The notes under the pieces were generated by a model. It was not told the origin of the DNA and ran no database searches. It was given only the letters and a program-made list of their open reading frames with translations. From the NCBI GenBank assembly GCA_021234155.1, contig JAJEKV010000750.1:33804-97803 (forward strand): a stretch of 64,000 nucleotides of DNA, in the 5' to 3' direction. Source of the stretch: Isoetes taiwanensis. Lineage: Eukaryota > Streptophyta > Lycopodiopsida > Isoetales > Isoetaceae. The translations under genes were made by a program, and so were the position numbers. Shown here one piece after another: positions 34,576 through 45,539 of the stretch (positions are counted from its first letter, which is position 1; every line of letters starts with the position of its first letter).

Positions 34576-34593
34576 TTCCAGAATATTCTGGAA
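34576..34593. promoter_or_regulatory. Heat-shock element in the 5' LTR
   Basis: TTCCAGAATATTCTGGAA, four perfect alternating units, within a larger palindrome (34574-34595), about 105 nt upstream of the predicted start. Confidence 0.75.
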
Positions 34594-34879
34594 CCTCCTG
34601 GAGATAGTCCTACATATGAGGAACTAGGGAATATCTTCAATAAATATTTGCAGCGCACTTAGCAAAGGTGTGTGATTCGCAATTGGAAGGTTGCGAGTTT
34701 AAATCTTATCTTGTGCAACTACCCTTTTATCTTTTTGTACATACGAGTATAATGTTCATATGATACGAATATCCGTATGGTCGTCACACATCGCAAGTCA
34801 GTAATAGGGATGAGATTTGCATTAGAGCCAGCCGAACACAAGGTATTTCTTATGCATATGAAATGTCCCAATACTGGCA

Positions 34880-35360
34880 CAAGATGCTATTAGGAAGTCT
34901 ACCAGAGATTGTAGATGTTATGTGAACTTTGTTCTTACATCAGGTTTATATAGTTAGATATTTCTGAATTTTCTTATAGTCTGACATCAGAAAGTTTGCC
35001 AGATATTATAGATGTTATGCGAACTTTCTTCTTACATCAGGTTTACATAGTTAGATATTTCTGAATTTTCTTGTAGTCTAACATCAGAAGTCTGCCAGAT
35101 ATTGTAGATGTTATGTGAACTTTGTTCGTACATATGGTTTACATAGTTAGATATTTCTGAATTTTCTTGTAGTCCAAAAGAGTTGTTTGACTGTTATACA
35201 GCCTAATTGTTTGAGAGTTGTTTGACTGTTGTACACACTTAATATTTTTGGAAGGCAAACCATAGTGAGGACATATTTATTAGCAAACCATTTTGCTTGA
35301 TTGTTGTACAAGGCAAACCCATAGTGAGGATATATTTATTAGCAAATATGAAGATGCTGC
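34880..35360. repeat. Tandem repeats, about 96-bp unit and shorter ones
   Basis: Three copies of a unit of about 96 bp (TAGATGTTATGTGAACTTTG ... GATATTTCTGAATTTTCTT) at about 34900-35175. Then a doubled GTTGTTTGACTGTT-TAC (about 35180 and 35217) and a doubled GGCAAACC-ATAGTGAGGA-ATATTTATTAGCAAA (about 35250 and 35310). Confidence 0.9.
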
Positions 35361-35739
35361 AAAAGACAATAGTATATTTATATATGGATATTCAGTAGAC
35401 AATAGATATTCACATTGTTAAAGATTGTTATAAATATTACACAACTCTTCCATGCATATACATATCATCCCATAGACCTAGCCTTAGCTGTGGACATATA
35501 TCGGGCATCATAAGACTACAATATGAAGGATGGAAGATGTAAATAGCATATGCGCTTACGAAAATACTCAAATACCTTGCTTCATGACAACATGTCAAGG
35601 CGATGAAAGTGTGTTCAATACTGCATCTACAACAACAATCTCTGCATCATGTAATTTATGAAATGTCAGAGTCCGAGGATGAGAGGTTGCCTTGAAGTTT
35701 CCTCAGAACCATCACACTCTGTAACACAAGTATTGGGGA

Positions 35740-35835
35740 TTTAGCAAGCACCCATGTCATGAAAGCTTGTTGATTTAGCAAGCACCCATGTCATGAAAGC
35801 TTGTTGATTTAGCAAGCATGAAGACATGTTGGGAA
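35740..35835. repeat. 37-bp tandem duplication
   Basis: GATTTAGCAAGCACCCATGT plus CATGAAAGCTTGTT occurs twice in tandem, then a partial third copy. Confidence 0.9.
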
Positions 35836-35839
35836 TTTA

Positions 35840-37640
35840 GCAATCAAGAGAGTCTTGTAGATGGAAGTATGATCAATTACAACAACCAACATTTACTTCT
35901 ATCAATAATACAATTGGGTGCTTTATGATCTACCTTCATATTTTAGCAGCTCGACTAAAGGACAGCTTGGTTAGATAGCATAAAATGAGGAGAATAAGTG
36001 ATAATGCAATTTTTGTGGCTTTCAATGACAACACATTGGCAAGAAAAAAAAATGCAAGCTTGGGATAAGAACATCAACTTGGATGTATTCTGATAGGTGC
36101 AAGTCAAATGGTAGGAACTGAATACATACAACATTTCGATCCCTTCGTGAATCTCTCATTTTATAGTTTAAGAATTACAGATGCAATTACATTCAAATAG
36201 AACTGAGTGTTGAGATAAATGTATGACGAGCACAATTTATAACCCTTAGCATGGTAGCAGATCTATCAAACAAGGTAGCAAGTTATAGCCTTTAACATGG
36301 CAACAAATCTACCTCTATAACAATCTATCAAATACAATGGCAACATCTAAATAATATTCAACTAGCATTGGTCCCTTGAATAGCATCTCCATCTTCACAT
36401 TGCTTAAGTAGAACATCAGCCAAAACTTCTCGCCGTGAGCGCACTCATGTGAAATCCAACTAGATGTAACCTATGAAATAAGCAATAAATAATACACCAA
36501 TGTTAGAATCATTTCACTATATGAAGCGTACGAAAAGAACTTACTTTTATTTGCCTTCCAGAGACAAGACAATTGACAAATATATGCATGAAGCCCATCA
36601 ATACAACCCGCAAGACGTCAAGTCAGGTTGTTGAGGTAATTTGAGATGGTCAATCCCCTTCACATTGTTTCTCCTCACAAAATCCATGCCATGGGAGGTT
36701 TGACTCATTGATAGACTTAATATCTGTGTATGCAGCCTGCACATGCAAAAGCATTTACATAAAATGGAAAAGAATAAGGCTTAAAGAAAGAAGGCTGAAA
36801 CATACCCTCTAATTGCCTTCTCATTGTCAGATAGCCTTCCAACTATTTAAGATGTAAATTGATGGAGCATGGCCCTTTAGTTCCCTATTTCACTATGTCT
36901 ATAATAGATCTTGATGTGTCAATTCTTCTCTTATTTCCCATAGCCTCCTTGAACAAGAGATAGTTATAAGATGGGTAAAAATAAACCTTACTTTTCCATT
37001 CCAATGGCAAAGTATCATACAAGTACCTAATTGATGCTACCCGTATCTGCAATTGAGATAGTAAATGCAATCGGAAATAATGAGGAATGTAAATTAGAGA
37101 TAATCATAACAATAACTGTAAACAGATGTAAAACAATTGTAAATCAGATGCAATAAAAAACAATGTAAGTAAATTTAAGAAGTGCAAGAAATGTAAGGCA
37201 GATGTACCTAATAAGAAGAAAGCACATATTCATATGTAATTGGCAAAATATCATCCACAAATGTAAAGTGAAAACTTACAAAGTACATTCATATGCATTA
37301 TAATATGCATCCTAATGTTATACGTAAATGTAACAAGCAAATTCATAAGGTATTTATTATAAAAAATATGTACAATATGAAATGAATGTGGCCATAGTAC
37401 ATCAAATTACACTGACCTTCAAATACATTTACTTTAAGGACAACATAAGATAAATCCATGTAAAAGCTGAATGCCAATTTGGAATTTTATCAAGCAACTA
37501 CATGTCTAGATAATAATGAAAATCACACATGTTCAAATCAAAGGAGTTGCTACAGCAGAATAGTAAAAAAAAATGTAATTAGTCAAGATAACATAACTAA
37601 AAATACCTTGTTGAGTAGAGAGTCCCATGATTTGACGCAG
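35840..37640. other. AT-rich non-coding
   Basis: No gene or element recognised; many TGTAAAT/ATGTAA words (37080-37400). Confidence 0.5.
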
Positions 37641-37691
37641 ATCTTCAAGCCACAAACACTCATGTATACACTGATTTGTTGTAAAAACCTT

Positions 37692-38820
37692 CTATGCTAG
37701 ACAAAGTAGACAGTAGAGATGTCCACAACATGGTAAAACCAACAGCATAGAGTCGAGGCACTCATTGCAATTGCTACATGTATTCACAGGACCAAAAGTT
37801 GATGCCTTTGATTCTGCTGCAAGTAGAGGAGTAGGCTGCATGGAAATTACATCAGATTTTTCTAAATATAATATCATTTCCTTTATTCTACTCTCACTAG
37901 CATCATTTGCCTCCAAATCCCTGCTGATTTCCTGGATGGCAGCCTCCAATGCATGCAATTCATTTGTCAAACTCTCAATTGGCATCCTTAAGCCATTCAT
38001 TTCCTCAATGAAACAAGTTTTTTCCTCTTCAAAGTGGGAGGACAAGGCCATATGCAAATCAGTTGGCTGTCCTGTCGAGCATGAAGTCGTCAATTTGTTT
38101 AACTGAATGCTGATCTGTGCATTATTGCTTTGCACAAACCTATTCAAGTTATTTCTCTCATCCTCTAACTTGCATAAATCAGATTCTTATGTTATTCTTT
38201 TATCTTTCTATCTTTCATTTGGCTCATGAAAGTAGCAACATCCAATGATCTTCTTTCAATCAACTTCTTCACTGCATCCATCTGCTGCCAAATCCGATCT
38301 GCGGCATTACCTTAGTTGTTTTTACATTGGATGATCTCAAGGTAACAACATTAGTCAAATCAGAATCCATTTGTTCCTTCTTTGCATCTATAGTGGCACT
38401 CTCTTTCACCTCTTCCCAATCAATTTTGATGCCTTTATAGTAGAGTGCATAAGCTCGAGCAAAGTATAGAGGAATGTGATAGTTTGCAATGTCTTTCCTA
38501 CTAAAAATATGCTCATAGATTGTCTAAAAATCCTGCATCCAAATTGGCTTGATCCTATTGTCTAGGTAACCTCTCACTGCTGATGCTTCAGAATCCCAGA
38601 CTTCTTGGACCACTTGCAAAAGCCCTAGGTAATTAGTATCGAAGTTACTAGTTCTAAGCTGCTTAATACTAACCTTTTCAAACTCGAGCTGCAATAAAGG
38701 CCTTTCTGCCACAATAATCTTCATTTCTCCCATTGCCAGCTTAGGAGACCTCGCCATGGGCTTCAAGGGCTTGTTTCTTGGTGATTTATGTGGGGACGTC
38801 CTTGTGGCTGGCTTCATCAT
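37692..38820 (-). pseudogene. Degraded gene with coiled coil and RING-like end
   Basis: Minus-strand blocks: a basic N-terminus from ATG 38820 (MMKPATRTSPHKSPRNKP) running to a stop at 38524, a continuation readable past it (YHIPLYFARAYALYYKGIKI, DWEEVKESATIDAKK), then an amphipathic helix region (MDAVKKLIERRSLDVATF) in another frame. The last block (37692-38147) has a coiled coil and a RING-like CSNCNECLDSMLLVLPCCGH followed by C-x2-C. The spacing fits an abbreviated C3HC4 finger (E3 ligase type). It could be several exons with unrecognised introns rather than a pseudogene. No family match. Confidence 0.4.
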
Positions 38821-38999
38821 GATGCTCGTTTGAAAACTTCAAAAATGGCCCGGGATTTTGCTCTATCTGGCTATGGGAAGGAAGGTACAGAGTTTTGGGG
38901 ATAGAGCTTTGTTCTGTTTGGCTATGGCAAAAGTACAGAGTTTTGGGAATGAGTGCTGGAGGAGTAAAACCTCAAGCGGGATTTCCCTATGTTCAAATT

Positions 39000-39640
39000 T
39001 TGAGACCCCCCAAACCAATTAAGACAATCTAAAAATTAATGATAACTAGTTATGGTGCCCGGCGTTGCCGCGCTTTAGTAACAATTTGAAGGTGGAGGGG
39101 TGGTTATTTGTTGGCCAAGAAAGGTCCCTTGATGAGGATAAAAAACCATTGTGCACAATATTATGAATTTGATCGCAGACATTGAATTGTACATATGTAG
39201 TAAGTTGCGCTTGTTTATATGGTAACTTATATGGAGACGATACTATGGTTAAGCGTTTCCATTATGAACCTAAACAAATTTGTGTTGGAATGTTAAAGCA
39301 ACAATCATTTCCAAGGTAGAATTATGCTTCACAATGTGGCATCTCAAACCAAATTGTCATCTTGAAATAATAGAACCGTGTGCTTGAGCATCAATGTTCA
39401 TGCTTAAGATTTTTATTAAATGAAATAGTAGAAGTCATCTAAAATAATGGGAGTGAACAACCAAGTTGGGACAAAGGATTGAATTTGAACAGATGTTGGG
39501 AAATTCCATTTTACCCATAATGACATGATTGTGTTAGAAATAAAGCATACAGCAACTGTCATAACATGTTGTAAATCATATAATTTGTTAATAAATGATC
39601 AGCTTAGCAATTATTGCGGATGGATAACATTCAACGATAC
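39000..39640. other. Non-coding, nothing firm
   Basis: AT-rich. Near 39045-39080 lies CTAGTTATGGTGCCCGGCGTT, a GC-rich hairpin-like word in an AT context such as occurs at the ends of some plant transposons; no element could be delimited. Confidence 0.4.
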
Positions 39641-40010
39641 AGATGTACATGCATTTATCTTTATAGCAAACTATTGTACACTTATGAAAACAATGCTTAG
39701 ACCAATCCTATTAATCTACAAATATAGAGATCAAAGGAGAAACCTTTTTGTTGTTTCATGATGGTTTAATTCCATAGTGTAAATCAAATGTAGGAAGAAA
39801 TGTAATTAAAGCAATTGTAGCAACAATAGATATGTACATTGCATTTATCTTTATAGCAAACTATTGTACAATTATGAACACAATGCTTAGACCAATCTTA
39901 TTAATCTACAAATATAGAGATCAAAGGAGAAAGCTTTTCATTGTTTCATGATGGTATAATTCCATAGTGTAATCAAATGTCAGAAGAAATGTATTTCAAG
40001 CAATGTAGTG
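39640..40010. repeat. Tandem duplication, about 187 bp
   Basis: Copies at about 39640-39820 and 39828-40010 share TTATAGCAAACTATTGTACA and AATCTACAAATATAGAGATC with few changes. Confidence 0.9.
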
Positions 40011-40440
40011 CTATTGTTGCATGTAATAGTGTTGTGCTTTCATAGAAGCAAATACATCAATATCCATGTCCTTCCATAGGGTGTTTGAAGAGCCAACAAC
40101 AAAGTCGTGCTATCCAAGCTTGAAATGGATGCCCCAAGCTTGAAATGGAAAATAATGTTTGCTGGCTAAAGACATTTCTACTTTGAATCCTGGTGATTCC
40201 AAGGTTATAAAAAGAAATTGGCTCTTGGAATCCACGCAATTATTATAGAAATATTTGGGCCCATGTTTTTCAATTCATCCGTTCTAGACCATTAATTAGT
40301 TGATGTATAGATGGCTACCATAAGGACACTCTGGCCAAGTCAACATGCACATCTGTTCTGACTTCATATGTTTCAATTGGTATTCACCCTAGAGAAGGCA
40401 AACAGCTGTAAGAAAAGCCTCAAATAGCCAAACCATTTGT

Positions 40441-40449
40441 ACGTGGAAA

Positions 40450-40488
<39 letters not shown>

Positions 40489-40501
40489 AACGTGGAAACA
40501 A
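40441..40501 (-). mobile_element. Poly(A)-only retroposition scar
   Basis: A 12-bp direct repeat (ACGTGGAAACAA, 40441-40452 and 40490-40501) flanks a T33 run plus ATGA. On the minus strand this is target duplication, TCAT, A33, target duplication: a retroposed transcript truncated to almost nothing but its tail. Confidence 0.75.
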
Positions 40502-41013
40502 AAATATAATCAAATAAAATATAAGATTATTGTGATCATTGTAAAGAAAATATAATATCATGGTGTAAATTTACCCTAATTATACTGCAAAGACCTACCT
40601 TTGAATCATTGGTAATGTTTCTATCCTCCACCATAGCTAGTTTGATCTTGATCTGTTGTGTTGCAGCCCAGGGCCAAAACTCACCACCATAGCTAGATTG
40701 ATCTTGATCTCTAGTGTTGGCACCCTAGGGCTAAAGCTCAACCCTGATAAAAATTGAGAATCTTCATATATGCATTGGAAAAGAAAGCTTAGTAAGAACG
40801 TTATATACTGCTTGCCAAGAACATGCAAAGACAACATTTACTGTGAGATCAGCATGCAAGCTACTTAAGAATAGATAAATTACATCATCCTCTAGATCTA
40901 CCCATTTCCAGGATATGCTCAGTTGCATGCCTCCAAAGTGTAGATTAACAACTATTCACATTGTACTGCAATCCATTGTCCAATAAATCTTTTGGAGTTC
41001 CTTTCTACTTCCT

Positions 41014-43400
41014 AATAGAATAGAATAGAATAGAATAGAAATTATTGTCCCTTGTGCCCTCGAATTTTGGACTTATGGGCTCTCGAAAGAGCTACTAGCA
41101 CATATTTGATTTATTGTAGCCTTTTTAAAGGCTTCCTTATTTCTATTATCTGAGGCACCAGCTTTACATCGTCGTGGGTAGATGCGGTGGTGCATCGTTA
41201 TCAATCGACTTTTAGTGAACACTTTGTAATGGCGTTTATAGATAAGCCTTTTGTGCGGTTCATATTACATGCCCCTCTTTCTTTGTGTACTTCTCAATAT
41301 ACGATCCTCACTCCTGGGTACAATTTATGCGCCATGTCTCTCATTGTTTTACATCCTTGTCATCCAGTGTGTCTTGGTTGCCCCATCTTATATTTACGTA
41401 CTTGTCTCGATGTCTCAGTATAGCGGGCACTCATTGATCATGTGATTCTCATCTTCCACTTCCCAGGTGTGTCCAGATTACGCATATCAGGTCCTCCTTT
41501 TCTATTCCCTCCACTGTCCTTTTCAATTCCTAGATCGTGACTCCCCATTCTAAATCTTGCGGGATGTCTCTCTGTACTTTCAAGCGGGTTATCTGGTACA
41601 TCGATGTCCTATCTGGCATTCGGGGTTGAAAAGCTGTCATGAGCGGAGTGTCTTAGGTCTGTGTGTTTTTGCAGCCATGCTCTTGTAGCTCTATCTGCCC
41701 ATTCTTCATTCCACTTCCCAACCGTTTACTATGTCACTCGATTCATACCCATTTCTCTAGTCCACCTCCATACATCCTAAACCACCCGCTTGCCTATGAG
41801 GATGTGTGACTTTCTTTGAGTCGATGATTGCAATACTTAATAGCTTCCCTTTATAGGGTATCGATAGTCCTCTCTCATGCTCTCACCTCCATTGGTTTTT
41901 GCCGGTTTAAAGTATCATGATTGTTAGCCGGCGTGTTTGCACACCTTAAATTCTGTTTGTGCCATTATCGAGGGATCCTTCATGTTTGTCCCACTTCTTA
42001 TCTGTTAAACCTGGCCCCCAAGCTTCAACCCCATATAGTTGCGTTGTGGCTACTACTGCACTGAATAAGTAACATTTGATGTCCCAGTCAATTATTCTAC
42101 TTTTATTGCAGAAATTCTTCATATTGAAATAGCTCCCAATGGCTGATTGAAACCTCGTGTTTGCACCCTTAGCCCATTTCCCCGTGCCGTGTGCATCATA
42201 CCCCAGATACCTGTATTCTGTTGATTCCTCTATTTCTGTCTCCATGTATCTGAAAGGTCTATGCTTGTTCTTATGCCCGAAGATGACTATCTTGGTTTTT
42301 GCCAGGTTTACTGTCAGCCCCGTTTTTTCACAAAAGGTTTCTAGCATCTTTAGTAATCTGTGCATCCCTTTATTCTTTGTGGTCATCATGCTCAGATCAT
42401 CAGCGTACAACATAATAGGTACTTTTTTTGTCTCCTAATGTAGGGGCATGTGCGTCCCCCTGTTGCTCTGCTATGTATCCTTGTAATGCATCTATGTATA
42501 TCGAATAAAAGTCGAGAGATAGGGGACACCTGTTTGGCCTTTGTGTCCGGTTTATTACTGTCCTTCTGTTCCATCTTCGCATATACCACGGGTAAGATGC
42601 AGTCTTGCAATCGCTCCTACCATGTCTCTTGGTGCTTGCATATCTACCGCCTTTGTAGGAGCTTCTCCCTCGGAATTTTGTGTCAAATGCCTTCTGAAGT
42701 CTACAAAGCGGCATATTATTTTCTTTCCACGGACTTTGTTACGCTCTATTAATATACGGAGGGTTACTAGATGATGCGTGGTCGAAAGTGTTCGAGTCTC
42801 AGAAACTGTTTGCCCACATATCTCCGATTTTTCCTTTCGCCCATTATTTCAATTTGCTGTCCGGGACTTTTCGAACCATTTCTTGAAGATCGAGCTCACC
42901 ATTATTGTCCTATAGTTTAGGGTTCTGTCTTTGCCCCCCTTGTGTAGAGGTATGACCGTTATATGCCTTTTTGTCACGGGCCCCAGTATGTATTATGCCA
43001 TTGAAAATGTCGGTGACTTGTTCCCTAATTCTTGTTTGACACACTTTAGTAATTCCTTTGTTAGTCCGTAGAGGTCGGGGCTTTTGTGGTTGGCCATCTT
43101 GTTTAGCGCTATCATTACTTCACGTATCTTTGGAGCACACGGCTTATCCATGTTTTGCAATGTTGGCATTGGCATTGGGGATGCCCCCGTCCTGTACAAT
43201 TTCTCAAGGTATTTCTCCCATCCGGCTGCTCCAATGGTGTCCTGCTCATTCTCGATTTTCATATTTCCATCTCCCTTCCTTTTAAATCCCTTCCAGAAAT
43301 TTCGGGGTTGCCTTTTCAGCAGTTTGCCAAATTATCGAAGATTCTCTTGCACGGGAAATCCCAAATGTTATCATTGTATAAGGACTACTTTATTTCTGTA
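41014..43400 (-). mobile_element. LINE copy B, inactive, (TATTC)n tail
   Basis: Minus-strand ORF2 pieces: MIALNKMANHKSPDLYGLTK (43262-42993), QKAFDTKFRGRSS and NRCPLSLDFYSIYIDALQGY (42714-42400), catalytic MLYADDLSMM and LTVNLAKTKIVIFGHK (42413-41946), LYGVEAWGPG, then a C-terminal HxxxECPLY-type zinc region near 41440-41480. The 3' end is a pentamer run (41014-41040; TATTC on the element strand). Many stops and frameshifts; the 5' part (endonuclease) was not found. Confidence 0.85.
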
Positions 43401-44290
43401 GTAATTTGTAAATGTACCCTTACCTTGGTGAAGGAAGCAGAAAATGGTCCAAAAATATAGGTATTATGCGCTATTAGATAGCAACAATGTAGAATCTTCC
43501 TACAATTAGATATTCGAAATCAAATGCAAGGGTAATATAGATGATTATAGTTTGACACGTGAGTCATGACTGCACAACACATTCAGCAGTGTCAAGAGTT
43601 TGTTTTTAAGAACATAAGAGCCCTGTACATATACACGAATACATGATAACAAACCAAGCAGAGTAACCCAATACTGCAAAAAAGAGATAATTAGTTCTAT
43701 AAGAGGTCATCTAGACATTGTCGAATTTGGGCATGCAAAATTTGTTATTGTTGGTACCTTTCAACCATAGTAATGTCAAAACCATAGAAATTAAATCATA
43801 GTTATAACATAAAGTTAAGCCATTTAAGAGGAAAGAAATAAAGCACAAAATGTGAACGGGATGTAATCTACCTACAATGATATCTTAATAGAATGTCAAT
43901 CTTCTTTTCTACAATGCGATATGTGTTGCATAAAAGACTGCAGAGCATGACATCTAGATTGAACACAAATCTGTCAAATCTCAAAGAAAAGATGCATCAT
44001 TATCATTCTCTAGCTCAATCTAGATGGAAAAATTTGCCTCTGTTACAATAATGGAAATAAAGGTTTTTCTGTAAGTAATAAAAGTTTACATATACAAATG
44101 TAAATAAACTACATAATGCAGGCAAATGTTGCATACCTACATCATCGCTTTAGATCCATACAATGCAGTTTCATGTAGCTTTATGTCGACTAGATTGATG
44201 TTGATTTTCAAAAACACCCTGTCTTCTGTCTTGCCATACCGATCTGCTTAGCAAGAAAACCGACAAATATGCAGCATGATAATAAACAAA
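43400..44290. other. Non-coding, nothing recognised
   Basis: AT-rich sequence without assignable features. Confidence 0.45.
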
Positions 44291-44800
44291 CCTATCGAAA
44301 TAAAACTTACACAAACAATGAACCCAGAGTGTGGAAGCCCATGATTGTAGATAATGCATTAACCAAAGCTTCATCCCAGCCAACAGGTTTTACACATCTT
44401 GGCTTGCTTTGATGTAAAATATGGGGTCTTGCCTTGCTCTGGTATGAAATATGGCGTAATTGAAGGTCCTCTTCCAACAACTCTTGCCCAGGTATTCAGA
44501 GCGCCATCTGAACAATTGAGAGCCATTATAGATGTCGATGCCCTCACAGAGGGATCCCGAAAATAATGCAGAGGGACCTTGGAAGCCAGAAGCATCAAGC
44601 AGAAAATGGTTTGCCGCTTGCATCAAATCCAGCGTGACATCAAGCGGCCACAAACATAGCATGCACTCTTTTCCGATGGATTCCTTGCCGCGGAGGAAAC
44701 TCTGAATATAATAAATGTGGTAGTGGGGATATACATTTTGCATTTGTAAATGTATAAAAGTGTCCCTTTTTTTGCCACCCCTTTCATGCATCTACCCAAA
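44290..44800 (-). pseudogene. Possible eroded host gene, unidentified
   Basis: After an acceptor-like ATTATATTCAG (about 44702-44712) the minus strand reads ECMLCLWPLDVTLDLMQAAN then HFLLDASGFQGPSALFSG and EGIDIYNGSQLFRWRSEYLG, continuing in another frame as TPYFTSKQAKM and KPVGWDEALVNALSTIMGFH up to a possible donor near 44306. The text is protein-like (mixed composition, few low-complexity runs) but I recognise no family. One frameshift inside. Confidence 0.35.
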
Positions 44801-45059
44801 GACAATGATCTACATCAACATTTTAAATTAATATTGTATAGAAGACATTATTATCACAAATTATTTGAACTTACCATCAACTCGTAAAATTGTAGCCTAG
44901 AATCAAGAAATTATTTGAAGCCATTTGGAATTTCTTTACATTTCATCCTTTCAGGTGGGCGAATCAGTTTGGCTTAAGATTAAAGTAAAACAAGCCAAGC
45001 TTAAGATTGAAATGCTTTGCGTTCAAAAGGATATGCATGCTCGTTTGGGGAATTGTCAC

Positions 45060-45530
45060 CCCAGATGATCGGAGGTTGGATACACCCACTCTCCTTGAAA
45101 TACGAAACTAGATATAGTGCACAAAGCACTTGATCGAGACCATAAGGATAAATGTTGCACCACTTTTGGGCCGTTTCAAGATCATTGAGCGTGTTGGAAG
45201 AAATGCATATCGTTTGGAATTGCCACCCAGCTTGAAGATCCACAAGGTTTTTTTCCGTCATTTTTTACATCTTAAAACAACATACCCCGGATCGAGGAAA
45301 CCTTGGATACACCCACTCTCCTTGAAAAAAAGAAGAGCATCTAGATATAGTGCCTAAAGCACTTCTTGATGACCTATTGCGGACCATAAGGACTCAAATG
45401 TTGCAATACTTGGTTAAGAGTGGAAACACTTGCGGTTGAGGATGCCAATGCTTTTGGGTGATGAAGCTTTTTTGAAAAGCACTATCCAGAAAGGAACACA
45501 GGAATGTCTATGAAGTTACTGAAAATGATG
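45060..45530 (+). pseudogene. Gypsy integrase tail/chromodomain scrap with internal duplication
   Basis: Plus strand reads FKIIERVGRNAYRLELPPSL and KIHKVFFRHFL (about 45178-45270), then in other frames a chromodomain-like LQYLVK followed by DEAFLK (about 45400-45480). A block of about 85 bp with GGATACACCCACTCTCCTTG occurs on both sides (about 45075 and 45305), so part of the chromodomain coding is duplicated to the left. From a different Gypsy copy than the 28.7-34.8 kb element. Confidence 0.75.
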
Positions 45531-45539
45531 ATAGTTCAA

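Larger units (their letters stand above)
28741..34788 (-). mobile_element. Chromodomain Ty3/Gypsy retrotransposon (chromovirus), complete but inactive
   Basis: Two LTRs (right 34300-34788 is the 5' LTR; left 28741-29263 is the 3' LTR) begin TGTGACGACCAT and end GTTCATGACA in element sense. Flanks CATCC (28736-28740) and CATCG (34789-34793) are a probable 5-bp target duplication with one mismatch. The minus-strand interior runs gag, protease, RT, RNase H, integrase and chromodomain, then a polypurine tract. Numerous stops and frameshifts and clearly diverged LTRs indicate an old insertion. It interrupts the transposase-like relic. Confidence 0.95.
34300..34788 (-). repeat. Gypsy 5' LTR
   Basis: 489 bp. 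Predicted layout in element sense: U3 34788-34472, start of R at 34471, end of U5 at 34300. Contains the heat-shock element, TATA box and self-primer listed separately. Confidence 0.95.
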
